Origin: Phallusia fumigata
Lineage: Eukaryota > Chordata > Ascidiacea > Phlebobranchia > Ascidiidae
Length of the DNA: 52,551 nt
Direction: 5' to 3'
NCBI GenBank assembly: GCA_008931825.1
Contig: QXVZ01029263.1
Span: 1,741 to 54,291, forward strand
The notes beneath the pieces are model-generated. The model was given only the letters and a program-made list of their open reading frames with translations, was not told where the DNA came from and ran no database searches. Position numbers and translations under genes: made by a program. Numbering within the stretch: the first letter of the stretch is position 1; the number at the start of each line of letters is the position of its first letter. Positions 13,001-24,674 of the stretch are shown here, in pieces.

Positions 13001-14009
13001 TTGGAGACGGGGTATCATTATTAAAACGTTTTGTTCTATCTTTATGAATTTGCTGTTTTCGGCGACCGATGGTAAGTTGCATATTCGCGGGTTGCCTGGC
13101 AAAATCTGCTTTCCTAATTTCTTTTCTCATCTGTTGTGGCGCCCTGTGTACTTTGCCCAACCGAAACTCTTGCGTTGCTGGATTGCTACTATCCGTTATT
13201 ACTGATGATGTGCTTGCCGTGGTCCGCAAAACTGCTTTTCTGTGCAGTTTTGAACCCATTGCACCCCAGTCTGCATCTTCATCGTCTGAATCAGACGAGT
13301 TTGTGAACACGCCAGAAGTGGGGGCTAAAGAGCTGGCATTTCGTCTTCCCTCGCGAGATGGTCGACCGCATTTTCTTGAATGCGGCTTGGGTTTTTGAAA
13401 TAATTTGCTTTTAGTTTCCCTGTCTGTGTCACCTTGCTCCACACTCTGGGCGGTCTCTTTGGTTTGTGAAACACATTCCAAAACTTTATCATCTGCGGAA
13501 AGAAACCGTAAGTCATTTTCAAAACTTTCGAGATTTGCTGAACTGAATTTTCTAGTGAGTTTTTTGACGATACCAGGCTCAATACTTCGAGTATAACGCC
13601 TTTCAGTTCTTTTTGACTGTCGATTTTGTTTGCCAATGTCCAGTGACAAGGTGGAACCAGCTTTTGTCCTTTGCAGCACAGCCTCGACAGAACGGCTTTT
13701 GCTTTTGGATATTTCGGAATACAGAGTATTCACAACTGATTGTGAGTTGTCAGGCCCTTGCGTAATCGGCACTACAAAAACATTTTTGTCCTTCTGCCTT
13801 TGGTTGGCGTCCAACACCCCAACAAACACCCCTTTTAACTGATATGTGTCTTCCCCAGCAAGATCGCTATTTCTGTTCCTTATAAGTCGACTTATTAAAT
13901 CCTCTCTCGCTATCTTTCCCAGCAACAGATCGTTTATAAAAGCTAATTTATCGGCGTGTGCATAACCAAAGTCTGTTACATCAATACGAAACGACGAATT
14001 GCATCTCAT
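10054..14009 (-). CDS. Ten-exon protein with probable Tudor domain (TDRD-like), identity unknown
   Basis: Exons 14009-12922, 12785-12610, 12528-12043, 11735-11672, 11622-11507, 11360-11260, 11090-11001, 10885-10805, 10617-10438 and 10263-10054 join without a phase conflict into 863 codons. Exon 1 encodes a polar, serine/lysine/arginine-rich, probably disordered region after a short folded N-terminus; exon 3 is similar. Residues about 600-675 read as a Tudor core: WDISDFSQGLLCYVF, then DDYRWCIAAFY, DTVYFDLINL and FTIECKTQHANI, matching in order the Tudor pattern of an aromatic pair, a V/F-rich strand near the usual DYGN and a QAIEC-like strand. The typical DYGN itself is degenerate. About 190 further residues are Cys- and aromatic-containing and unrecognised. 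Tudor proteins bind methylated arginine and often act in germline piRNA granules; that role here is inference. An acceptor at 14060 means coding sequence may begin in an earlier exon. The exon 5 to 6 join is the weakest. Confidence 0.5.
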
Positions 14010-14226
14010 TTTGTAATAGTTTGCCTGACTGAGCAACGCTACTTTAACTATCAGGGCCACTAAAAGTTTGAATTTCTATCAATTTTTCGGTCATAATTGG
14101 CCGTGTTACGTCATTACTATCTGATGTCTCTGCCCTATGATAAACATGAAAACAAAGTCTCTTTATGCAAACATTAAGCCCTTAACTCTATGTTAAGATG
14201 GTAATTTAGGTAACGTTCGTATTTAC
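14010..14226. other. 5' flank of the Tudor-like gene
   Basis: A splice acceptor-like site just above 14059 (minus strand) suggests an upstream non-coding or short coding exon. Nothing else is identifiable. Confidence 0.3.
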
Positions 14227-15187
14227 ATGGATTTTTGTGGTCTCTTACATTGATTCTTTAACCATCTCTATTCATTTAAAATGAAAATGCAGTCTTTGCT
14301 TTTGTGAAAAAACAATACCGCACTTGGTAAAAAACATGACCTGTGTCTCTTTTAAACAGCTTGACAATGGGCTATTGAACAGTAGAAACCTTTCTTAATG
14401 TGTAGGTTTAGTGCTAACAAAGAATGAATCCATTAATATTTAATAAAACTGTAATTTTAATGACCAAATCCGACTAGTCACGTGTTCGTAATGGAATTTT
14501 AGGGGTTTGAAATAAAATTGCTACTGAACGTGACCTCTTGTCCGCAGAATGTACTGCTCTTTTCATAAATGCAACAAATATTGCGGCTGCACTCGCACAG
14601 ACAAAGCGTAAACACTTGCTGCCTTAACCGCATACCACAGGCAATGCATCATTGCTAAAATGTGTCGGAAGTCAAAGCGGTTGAGCTTCATACAAAAGTT
14701 GCTGTGNATGGATTTTTGTGGTCTCTTACATTGATTCTTTAACCATCTCTATTCATTTAAAATGAAAATGCAGTCTTTGCTTTTGTGAAAAAACAATACC
14801 GCACTTGGTAAAAAACATGACCTGTGTCTCTTTTAAACAGCTTGACAATGGGCTATTGAACAGTAGAAACCTTTCTTAATGTGTAGGTTTAGTGCTAACA
14901 AAGAATGAATCCATTAATATTTAATAAAACTGTAATTTTAATGACCAAATCCGACTAGTCACGTGTTCGTAATGGAATTTTTGGGGTTTGAAATAAAATT
15001 GCTACTGAACGTGACCTCTTGTCCGCAGAATGTACTGCTCTTTTCATAAATGCAACAAATACTGCGGCTGCACTCGCACAGACAAAGCGTAAACACTCGC
15101 TGCCTTAACCGCATACCGCAGGCAATGCATCATTGCTAAAATGTGTCGGAAGTCTAAGCGGTTGAGCTTCATACAAAAGTTGCTGTG
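14227..15187. repeat. Direct repeat around N at 14707 (unmerged contig overlap)
   Basis: 14227-14706 and 14708-15187 are both 480 bp and differ at only a handful of positions. The N separates them exactly, and the right copy then continues into unique sequence. I read this as the same locus assembled twice from two haplotypes. No exon is seen in either copy. Confidence 0.9.
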
Positions 15188-15321
15188 ATATTCATTAGCT
15201 CCATTGGCCCTTACTGGCTGCCACAACGACTCTAGCCTGTGTGTTACTGGGAAGCGCACTAAAGCGGTTCTTGTGCGCAGTTAGTCAAGCTTAAACGCTG
15301 GAGGTAGCACGTTTTGTGGAA

Positions 15322-15709
15322 ATGCCGGTAGTCGACGTCATAGAAGGTTTGTTTACATATGAATATTGGTTTTTGGATTGGTTAAGTACTATCTCAAACA
15401 GCTTGGAGCTTCTTTAAATCTAAATCCGACCCTGCGATTGGGAAAACCTAATCGTGTTTAACCTGTTTCACAGACAAGCCGTCATGTAAAGCTGTTGGCT
15501 GCACCCTGTTGCTGTGGGGAATAGCATTGCTTTGCATGCTAGGCGGGGCAACAATGTGGATATTTGGATCTGTCGGTGTTCCTTATGACAATACGACACC
15601 ACTACAGGTGGTGGGCAATGTGGTGGTGGCCTACCTGCCTGTAGCTTTCTGTGCTATTGGCGCATGCAAATGCATGGCTCGCGAAAAACAGATGGAGTCA
15701 ATTGTTTGA
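15322..15709 (+). CDS. Small two-exon membrane protein, unrecognised
   Basis: Exon 1 is 15322-15346 (start codon ATG, donor GTTTGT) and exon 2 is 15474-15709 after a CACAG acceptor; a glycine-leading codon split across the intron gives Asp, so phase is consistent. The product is 86 residues. After a short acidic N-terminus (MPVVDVIED) it has two hydrophobic stretches, roughly 15-36 and 47-68, separated by a polar turn, followed by a Cys-containing basic segment and a charged tail. This predicts a hairpin-type two-pass membrane protein. I do not recognise the family; small mitochondrial or ER TMEM proteins have this size and layout, but no specific motif decides. Confidence 0.6.
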
Positions 15710-15757
15710 AATGCGATGGCGGAAATCTATTTCTACAGTCGCCTTAGAAAAAACTAC

Positions 15758-15973
15758 TTAGTTTTGACCACATAATGCAAGGGACAGTATGTTCGATGGT
15801 TGACCTGCAAAGCCGGTACAGCAAACCTTTTCTAGGCTATAAATGCTGGGCCTTCCGCAAACATATTTACAGTTTCTTTCAAAGAGTATTTTTATTTGTA
15901 GGTCACCGCACACAGCGGTCGACATCCGGTTTGTGATACAAAGAAATACAAAACAAAATAGTATCATTCTCAT
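15758..15973 (-). CDS. Possible secreted Cys-rich peptide
   Basis: A 71-residue open frame starts with a clear signal-peptide-like segment (MRMILFCFVFLCIT) and is followed by six cysteines, an even number. Part of it, CGRPSIYSLEKVCC, has the C-x11-C spacing and Cys-Gly of insulin/relaxin B chains. A donor-like GCAG/GTCAAC at about 15800 would split it in phase 1, where insulin-family genes often have their intron, but I found no A-chain-like exon further along the minus strand. It may be a chance frame lying antisense to the 3' flank of the small membrane-protein gene. Confidence 0.3.
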   Translation of the reverse strand: MRMILFCFVFLCITNRMSTAVCGDLQIKILFERNCKYVCGRPSIYSLEKVCCTGFAGQPSNILSLALCGQN

Positions 15974-16142
15974 GTTTGTTTTTAGTGATTAATCTGCTTC
16001 TTCGTGTTTTTCTTGCCATAGTTGGATTTTGTCTACACGACTTTATTGGTTACGTGCGAGACTATTCGTCGTCGACGCGTTTGTTATTATAGTTTCCCTA
16101 CTTGACTTGCCATGTTAATATCAATGTCTTACCCATCTTCAG

Positions 16143-16353
16143 TTCGTTTGTGACAAAAAACACAATTAAACAGATCAAGCCCAATCGCGGCCAAATTCAG
16201 AGCGCTGCACGCATCAGGAGTCAAGCTAAACGCTTGCAAATGATATGCAGCGGACAGGAGTCGCAAGTCCCAAGGGAAGATGAAGTTGATGTAACGAGCT
16301 CCAACCTTGAAGCGTTGCGTGAACCACTAAGTTATTACAGCAAAGCGGCGTGA
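16143..16353 (+). CDS. Orphan 3'-terminal exon candidate
   Basis: A CATCTTCAG acceptor precedes an open stretch of 70 codons ending in TGA. It begins FVTKNTIKQIKPNRGQIQSA and continues with basic, then acidic, low-hydrophobicity sequence ending SYYSKAA. It needs an upstream exon ending in phase 2, which I could not fix. It could be an alternative end of the small membrane-protein gene upstream or part of an unseen gene. No family is recognised. Confidence 0.25.
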
Positions 16354-17122
16354 TTTGACCTTTACGTCGTTTGCTACGAATTACGCATTCACAGCTGCGT
16401 TGCTAAGTTGTCGTGCGTCGTTGAATGTTGCCAGTATACATAGCTGTAAGAGGCGCGTTTGCTTTTAACTGTGACACGGGTAAAGGTTGTACTACAACAT
16501 GTTTTGGCAGATACATTACCCCACCAACTTGTCTGTGACGTCATATTGCAACGTAACATAAAACACTAAGACAATGTCGCATGGATTATGCGCCTCAATG
16601 ACCGTGAAATAATGCACAAAATGTAACTACAGTACTGAATGAAAAATTATATATGTATCCCGTGATNCAATATATTGTACGCTACCCGAGAATAAAATCT
16701 ATTCGCAATGTCAAAAAGTGCCAACCACAAGTTGTTATTTGGGTTGTACAAGTTGTATAAAGTTTAAATGCTTAAGCTTTGGTGCTAAAGACGTCAAATG
16801 GTCAAACATGTTTTTTTGACTATATTTTATGGCATACGCGGCTGTTAACATGGGTTTGTTAATTGCGTTGTATGTGATTGATTTTTGCTACGACGAGCCG
16901 CGTATGAAGCTGTGATAAACTTTGTTGTGAAGCCGTTCATCTAACCAATGTTTCTAAATAATTGCTTATCGCACGAAACACAATAAACTACATATTTTTA
17001 TTAGTTGGCTTCTTATTTGTACCTACAGCGATGTCAGATAAAGTATTTTTTATTTTCTAAACGTTTTACGAAATTCCCAAGTAAGAATATTTATTCGTTA
17101 CAGGAGAAAGCAAACAAAAGGA
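16354..17122. other. Intergenic region
   Basis: A+T-rich, with no supported exon. The N at 16667 is not flanked by a detectable direct duplication. Confidence 0.4.
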
Positions 17123-17743
17123 TTATAGTAGGGCTTTGCCTTTGCAAGCCAAACAGATGTCGACAGAATGCAAAATCATTTGAATGAGTGCATTTATATT
17201 TTCGTACCTTCCCACCTTCTTTCTCAAGCTCCTCCTCTCCCTTCTCGCCTCTGCTTCTAGTTTCCGCATCTTCCGTCGATCCTTGAGGAAGCAAATGATG
17301 AAGATGAGGAGCGAGGGAACGACGATGAGGCACGCCATCACCATAACGACTCGCATCTTTCCGGTGAGGGAGAGGTGATGTAAGGTGTGATGAAGTAGTG
17401 CGGTTTGGTCGCTGTAGCTAAGTTTGCTCTCATCAAAGGCGTACGAAAACCTGTCGACTACCTGAACTTCTACAACATCTGCACTGTGCTGATTGATACC
17501 TCGCAACAGGTAGTCCTCCATATTGCTGCGATTTGAAGATAAATTCATCGCACGCAAGCCGCTGTAGGACTGAACCGGCAACTGCTGGTGAAAGGTTGTG
17601 TCTTTTGTCCTTGCGCGCGATGCCTTCTTCTCAGCACCAAACGCAAGATTAATGCCTGAACACATCTTTAGCGTGCGCACCGCACACACGCGTAATAAAA
17701 TTATCGTGCGCTTGAAGGTATTTGCATGCAGAATCAAAGGCAT
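17123..17743 (-). CDS. Predicted single-pass membrane protein, unrecognised
   Basis: A continuous frame of 206 codons from ATG at 17743; a later in-frame ATG at 17665 (MCSGIN) is an equally plausible start because a splice acceptor-like AAAG precedes it. Residues about 131-153 form one strong membrane segment (VVMVMACLIVVPSLLIFIICF). A highly basic stretch follows (KDRRKMRKLEAEARRERRSL), which by the positive-inside rule makes the C-terminus cytosolic. The N-terminal part has NLS and NRS glycosylation sequons. A donor-like GGAAG/GTACGA soon after the basic stretch suggests the true C-terminus may lie in another exon. No family motif is seen. Confidence 0.4.
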   Translation of the reverse strand: MPLILHANTFKRTIILLRVCAVRTLKMCSGINLAFGAEKKASRARTKDTTFHQQLPVQSYSGLRAMNLSSNRSNMEDYLLRGINQHSADVVEVQVVDRFSYAFDESKLSYSDQTALLHHTLHHLSLTGKMRVVMVMACLIVVPSLLIFIICFLKDRRKMRKLEAEARRERRSLRKKVGRYENINALIQMILHSVDICLACKGKALL

Positions 17744-17779
17744 ATCGTACCCACATACAAGTGAATGGACATGTAACAA

Positions 17780-19443
17780 TTAAATAACCCCAAAGTTGAC
17801 CATTGGATCAATAAGTGGACATTGAAGTAGGAAACCGTGGTTGTTACAGTTTACGACCGCCTGAATAGGATCAAATAATATTTATATTTTGTCTTAAATG
17901 TAACCTTCAAAACGATACTCTATCATAAAACGTACTCATTCTAACATAAAACCCTGTTTTACAAACCTCGGCCATAAATTAAAACTCCGACCATATATAT
18001 GTGTACAATATCACGGGTCATATAAGCAAAAGTAAGACTTAAAGGGGTTTTCCACCGAAACCTGCGTTTGTTACAATTAAAAATTTATCCACATCCTAAA
18101 TAAAATAGCGAACTTCGATAACAATTGGCGCACTGGTGAAAATAACCGTATATTGATATTCTGCCACAAAATCAACCTACTGAAGCTGAATAGGGAAAAA
18201 AGTACAAGAGAGGTTTTATTTCAAGCACAAGTAGTGATAAACGACAACACTTTTTGAAAGTGCGAAACACGGTGTAGGCCTATAGCTTTTTGTGAGACTT
18301 TCGGATTACCTACCGAAAAACACAACGCGAGCCAAAACTAGTGGCACGTACTGCAGAATAATCCCAATCCCACCAGCCACATGAACCCCATAAACTTTAA
18401 TTGCCGTTACAGCCCTTGTACGGTTTGTTACATATTTTTTGACTGTTCATTTATGCAGGAGATTAAATGAACAAACGAGCCATATAGCTGATTATTTTTC
18501 ACGGACTTTGTACATGTGGTGGGTTATTTGACTAATAAATATTTAAAACCGTGTGAATATGCCGCTTAACCTTAGCGTCAAGACAATTAAGAGCAACGAA
18601 GCACTAATCCTAAAATAATTCAAAACGGTTACAACATAGAGAAAGGCCAAAACCTGAATTAATTACAGCGCAAACCAATGATGTATAGGTTTTCATTTTG
18701 CGTTTGGAAAGATATGTTGTTTAAATTTAAAACAGAAATATTTTCTATTGTTGTTCGTTTTTCTCCGATATTAGCAACAGTAATAATTTTGTGGTAGTTC
18801 TTTAAAAGGGTTTATTTTCACATTTAGAATGTAACTTTTGATTTTGAGTCTTTTGTTTGGTGTCAAATATTTAATACGTAAGTTATCTATGGCGAAAGCA
18901 AACCTTTGCTCTTTACGGGTGATTGCACTGTTGCACACCAGCTAAGGTTGCTTGTGAAGAGAAGTAAAAGCGTCTTGGTGAGCGGTTCCCCCTTTCCAAC
19001 CGGTGGTTTACAGAAGGATTTTGACCTTTACATGCAGAAGATGGAAAAAATGTAGCCAAATAAAATTACTCTTCTGCTACAAGAAACCACTTGTCCGCCA
19101 CAGTATTAAGTGGTTTTAGTAAAAGTGTCCACAGCTTTCAGCGAAATCGTCAAAAGTTTCTAAATCTAATATCGAGAGTTGTGAGACACTAAAACAATAA
19201 TTTTCTTTTGCTTGTTTGCCAGATTATTCTTTAAATTATTTGTTTGGCATTTGTTTGTCTCAGCATTTGATTGGGCATTTCATTTACATTGCAATTTTTT
19301 GGTAATTGTGAAGTCCAGTGTAATGTGAAAGTGTATTTAATTGTAGTGCAAATCATGCAATATAGCCTCTAAAAAAGATCTGTTACTGTAAACAGGCTCC
19401 ACTTGGCACACTAAGCAAAAATTGTTATACTGCGAAAACTGCA
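17780..19443. other. Intergenic region upstream of MTCH2
   Basis: A+T-rich sequence without a supportable exon. It should contain the MTCH2 promoter, but no clear TATA box or other element can be singled out. Confidence 0.4.
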
Positions 19444-22392
19444 ATGGATATTGACTGGCAATCTGTGGCTGCTGGGGCTGGAATGACAGTACTTGCACAT
19501 CCATTTACATATGTCAAAGTCCTTATTCAGGTATTATTTAGGCATTGCAGTTTTGGTAAAAAAGCATTTCTGCCTTTCTTTAAAAACAAACTTCAGCAAA
19601 GGAGTAGGTTTATTTGGGCTGTGTACCGAAAAAATTTTTAAGTCTAACTTCTTGTTTTACAGCTTGGGCATGAACCACTTGCACCTGTAATGGGAAGAAA
19701 CTTATTCTTTAGAAAACAACTTCAATACCCGGGTGTTTTTGAATACAGTAAGTACTGGTACTGCTCCATTGCGAACACAAAATGTTAAAATGTATGTTGT
19801 TTTCTTACCACAATACTTGCATGGTGTACATAAGATATTTGTATGTTATTTAACATTAACACTCTTGACATAGTAATGCTATATACTAGAATTTTGCTGG
19901 TGAAATGTGTACGAGCAACATTCGGGCTGCTTTATTTGCATCTATTAAAAATCCACTTTTGTAGTTAAACACATTAAGAAAGCTGATGGCTTCTTGGGAT
20001 TGTATCGTGGTGTCACACCAAGAATTTGTGCGAACCTTTCCACTTCTCTTACATATTCTGCTGTGGGTCAGGTAAACAGTTGGAAATCTTTACCTGACAT
20101 ACATTGTCACTCTAAACAAGGTCCTTTTTAAACTTAAACAAACTTTAAATTGTTCTGCTTATTTGGTTTTTACTTTTCGGTTACACATCTGTTTTTCAAA
20201 TTGCAGGCTCTAAAAAAGGCAAATGTAAGTGACTGTATGAAATGTTTGACAAACATGCCTAATCGCAGTGTTTCTAATACACCTTTTGTTTTTTGACTCA
20301 CCCTTTCTAGAAGCATGTAATGTCTGCCAAGACTTAGTGTTTTTAACTCTTTGCAGGTTTCACTAAAATATATATACTGGATCATTTAGTACACCTTCAC
20401 ATTACTTGTTGCATTTTTTATCACTTTCTAGTTGCTACACTTTCACATGTTTCACTCTAACATTACAGGGAGCATTTTTACATCACTTTAAATTGGCATG
20501 CGTTTACCATATTAGGCCACAACTAGACACTATATTTTCCATACCTTGTTATTAAGCATGTTTTGTGGAAACAAATCAAACCAATCCTGTGTGTTTTAGA
20601 TGTATTGCTTGTAAAATACTGCGTTGCATTTTTGTACTCAATGTTTTGGTTTTAGTTAACTTTTGTTGTGCATTTGATATTTTGGTACTGTTTTGGCATG
20701 ATTGGTGAAATAACTTTGACCTTTCTTTCTCCTTCACAGATGTTGTCTTCAGTGACTTTGTGTGTTTTCCTCAATTAGAATGTTTTTGCCAGAATGCATT
20801 TTGTTGTTTTTGCAGTTAATTGAGCCACAAATGAGCCGGGAGGCACCAACAAGCAAGGATGATGTTAAAACTCTTCTAAACAAGGTTTGCGATCATGTGA
20901 GTTTTTTCACTGTGATGAGTTAATGGTATTGGTTTTTTTACCCAATTAATTTTTCTGTTGCATAATGTTATGTTCTTTTTACACCCAGAGTTCTATGTGT
21001 CTCTAACATTCATTTTTTGTTTACTTTGAGCATTTGTGGAAATGTGTTGAAAACATTTAACCAAAACCATTTGTTGTGGTGCTTACATTAAAATATATTG
21101 TGTTGCAGACCACAAAGGAAATGATTGCACGATGCAGTGCTGTTGTCATTTCACAACCCTTTCATGGTATGTTAACTTCTACTGAATTGTAGTGCAGCAA
21201 TCACATAAACAAATGCTTCTGATAAAAGCATAAGTTTTAATTGTCACAAATCTATACACATAAACATAATGAGTACTAGGATGTTTTTATTGTGATAATA
21301 TGTCGAATAGGTTAACTGGACTTTAAAACAGCATTTTAATGAACATGTTAAATGCCAGTGATTGCAATCCGGACAATGGCCCAGTTTATTGGCCAAGAAA
21401 CAATCTACAGCAACATGTACACATCCACTGTGGAGATATACAATGAGGATGGGATTCTAGGTTTCTTCGCGTAAGTCAACATATTGAGAGAATATATTGG
21501 ATTAAAAAAACACACACACAAATGGTTTGTTGTTGTTTTCTAGGGGTTTGGCACCTCGTCTTGTTGCTGAAATCATCACCATTTGGCTTAGTAATTTGCT
21601 GGCTTATGCATTGAACACCTACGTCCTGACAGAATCAGTAAGATAGATTTCATGTGTTCACTGCATAAAATTTAAATTAAATGTTGTGTGATTGTGTTTT
21701 GTTTTTATATGCTATGTTAACAAAAACTATTTTTTTTATCAAGAGTGATCTTAAGGACTTGAGACAGTACTCTCAAATGGCAATGAGCTATGTAGCTCAG
21801 ACAGTCACCTACCCACTGTCAGTAACCAGCACTGTGATGGCTGTAAATGGAGCTAGAATAAGGGGAGGCAGACCACCTTTCATGGTTATTTATGGTGGAT
21901 GGTACTCCTGTTTGAAAGATCTTCACAAACAGGTGCTTGTTGATATCATTATTAAATTCCATTGGCTGGATGATTGTAATTTCAGCACATATACCACAAG
22001 TTCAATGTAATCGCGGTCAGATACAACTAAACCTTAGTATTTGGTGTTACTGATTAATCATTAAACTGATGCGATCAAGTCTTATTTACATCCACATAAA
22101 ACAATTAGAGTTAAATAGAGTACAGTCACCAGTCGGACTAATAGTAGTCTGTTCTGCAGAAATAGTAACAATACCCCAAAAATGGTATGGATTAAAAATT
22201 AATATTGCTGTTCTCCTCGCAGGACATCATAAAACAAGGTTTCCACTTTTTTTTAATGTAATAACCCCATTTTTTTAGGGTCAGTCATCACGTGGGTCAA
22301 GCATGTGGTTTAGAAAGGCGGTTGCACACGCAGTTGCTGCCTCGTCCGTTTCTCCTATGCCACCTCCACCCATTTCCACATACAAGTCATAA
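19444..22392 (+). CDS. MTCH2: Mitochondrial carrier homolog 2 (MTCH2)
   Basis: Ten exons: 19444-19530, 19663-19747, 19965-20071, 20207-20224, 20816-20896, 21109-21166, 21359-21470, 21544-21637, 21744-21932 and 22279-22392, giving 314 residues against about 303 in human. Telling segments are VKVLIQLGHEPL, GLYRGVTPR, TTKEMIARC, FHVIAIRTMAQFIG, DGILGFFAGLAPRL and SRGSSMWFRK, which follow the human protein in order. MTCH2 is a divergent SLC25-fold protein of the outer mitochondrial membrane that acts as an insertase for tail-anchored proteins and as a tBID receptor. Exon 4 is only 18 nt. The C-terminal tail is short and proline-rich (PMPPPP). Part of the gene lies in an assembly overlap, so exons 6-10 appear a second time downstream. 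Confidence 0.95.
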
Positions 22393-24153
22393 TGCTGGTG
22401 GATTGTGTCAAAAGTACATACTAGCATAGTTTTTTGAATCTGTTATACCATGCGGGCAGTGATTGTTCGCAGCTATGCCTGATTTTCTTTGGGCGATCTT
22501 TATATGCAGCTGAACGTTTTTATGGTAATATTTNCAATTAATTTTTCTGTTGCATAATGTTATGTTCTTTTTACACCCAGAGTTCTATGTGTCTCTAACA
22601 TTCATTTTTTGTTTACTTTGAGCATTTGTGGAAATGTGTTGAAAACATTTAACCAAAACCATTTGTTGTGGTGCTTACATTAAAATATATTGTGTTGCAG
22701 ACCACAAAGGAAATGATTGCACGATGCAGTGCTGTTGTCATTTCACAACCCTTTCATGGTATGTTAACTTCTACTGAATTGTAGTGCAGCAATCACATAA
22801 ACAAATGCTTCTGATAAAAGCATAAGTTTTAATTGTCACAAATCTATACACATAAACATAATGAGTACTAGGATGTTTTTATTGTGATAATATGTCGAAT
22901 AGGTTAACTGGACTTTAAAACAGCATTTTAATGAACATGTTAAATGCCAGTGATTGCAATCCGGACAATGGCCCAGTTTATTGGCCAAGAAACAATCTAC
23001 AGCAACATGTACACATCCACTGTGGAGATATACAATGAGGATGGGATTCTAGGTTTCTTCGCGTAAGTCAACATATTGAGAGAATATATTGGATTAAAAA
23101 AACACACACACAAATGGTTTGTTGTTGTTTTCTAGGGGTTTGGCACCTCGTCTTGTTGCTGAAATCATCACCATTTGGCTTAGTAATTTGCTGGCTTATG
23201 CATTGAACACCTACGTCCTGACAGAATCAGTAAGATAGATTTCATGTGTTCACTGCATAAAATTTAAATTAAATGTTGTGTGATTGTGTTTTGTTTTTAT
23301 ATGCTATGTTAAAAAAACTATTTTGTTTTATCAAGAGTGATCTTAAGGATTTGAGACAGTACTCTCAAATGGCAATGAGCTATGTAGCTCAGACAGTCAC
23401 CTACCCACTGTCAGTAACCAGCACTGTGATGGCTGTAAATGGAGCTAGAATAAGGGGAGGCAGACCACCTTTCATGGTTATTTATGGTGGATGGTACTCC
23501 TGTTTGAAAGATCTTCACAAACAGGTGCTTGTTGATGTCATTATTAAATTCCATTGGCTGGATGATTGTAATTTCAGCACATATACCACAAGTTCAATGT
23601 AATCGCGGTCAGATACAACTAAACCGTAGTCTTTGGTGTTACTGATTAATCTGATGCGATCAATTAAACTGATGCGATCAAGTCTTATTTACATCCACAT
23701 AAAACAATTGGAGTTAAATAGAGTACAGTCACCAGTCGGACTAATAGTAGTCTGTTCTACAGAAATAGTAACAATACCCCAAAAATGGTATGGATTAAAA
23801 ATTAATATTGCTGTCCTCCTCGCAGGACATCATAAAACAAGGTTTCCACTTTTTTTTAATCTCCACTTTTAACTTTTTTAATAACCCCATTTTTTTAGGG
23901 TCAGTCATCACGTGGGTCAAGCATGTGGTTTAGAAAGGCGGTTGCACACGCAGTTGCTGCCTCGTCCGTTTCTCCTATGCCACCTCCACCCATTTCCACA
24001 TACAAGTCATAATGCTGGTGGATTGTGTCAAAAGTACATACTAGCATAGTTTTTTGAATCTGTTATACCATGCGGGCAGTGATTGTTCGCAGCTATGCCT
24101 GATTTTCTTTGGGCGATCTTTATATGCAGCTGAACGTTTTTATGGTAATATTT
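20943..24153. repeat. 1.6-kb direct repeat around N at 22534 (unmerged contig overlap)
   Basis: 20943-22533 and 22535-24153 (1591 and 1619 bp) are near-identical direct copies separated exactly by the N. They contain intron 5 to the 3' flank of MTCH2. Differences are few substitutions, including a synonymous change in exon 9, and a few small intronic indels, as expected of two alleles. Confidence 0.9.
22701..24012 (+). CDS. MTCH2: Second copy of MTCH2 exons 6-10, probably allelic
   Basis: Exons 22701-22758, 22951-23062, 23136-23229, 23336-23524 and 23899-24012 repeat exons 6-10 of the upstream gene with all frames and splice sites intact. The first five exons are absent because the copy begins in intron 5, exactly after the N. 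I treat it as the other haplotype of the same gene, not as a paralogue or pseudogene. Counting both would give a false gene with duplicated exons. Confidence 0.85.
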
Positions 24154-24674
24154 AATTCGTCGTTACAATGTCGCAGTTTTGGCTTTCGCGCGACACCTAG
24201 CTCCTGATGGTATGTTGGATCATGAACAAAGGGCAGTTTTGGCGAAGTGTTGATTATACACTTGCATGTTTTTTAACCCCTTCAGACCCCTAAACCACCA
24301 AACATCTGTCTACTTTGGAATCATATTACAATATGTTACACTAAATCGAAACTGTGCTATTGCGAAAACGCCAGTTGCCTGGTAATGCCTAGCAACTTAT
24401 AACGCACGTTTTGTACGAAACATGTTTTCGGGGAACTTGCCCTTTAGTGCTGTGCGTGGTTTGTGAATTGTGTTGTATAGCAAAATTCGCTTCGACTGTT
24501 TAATAAAATTAACAGCAACAAATTCGATCCTGATCCCCGAAGATTTAAGGTTTGACTTTTCCACAAAATCTTTGCAAGTTAGCTTACATAGTTCTGAATT
24601 TTATTCGGAAATAAGTTGTACAAAAGCATCACTATTTACCAAGTGCGGGCACAAACTAACCAATACAGTTTGCT
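24154..24674. other. Intergenic region between MTCH2 and the lectin gene
   Basis: Convergent 3' ends flank it: MTCH2 on plus and the lectin on minus. No exon or RNA gene is seen. Confidence 0.4.

Noticed and set aside
12996..13842. Several plus-strand open frames of 60-110 codons
   Set aside because: They are antisense shadows of the long first exon of the Tudor-like gene.
22701..24012. True tandem MTCH2 paralogue or pseudogene
   Set aside because: The copy begins exactly at an N, carries the same 3' flank, has no first half, and four other Ns show the same overlap geometry.
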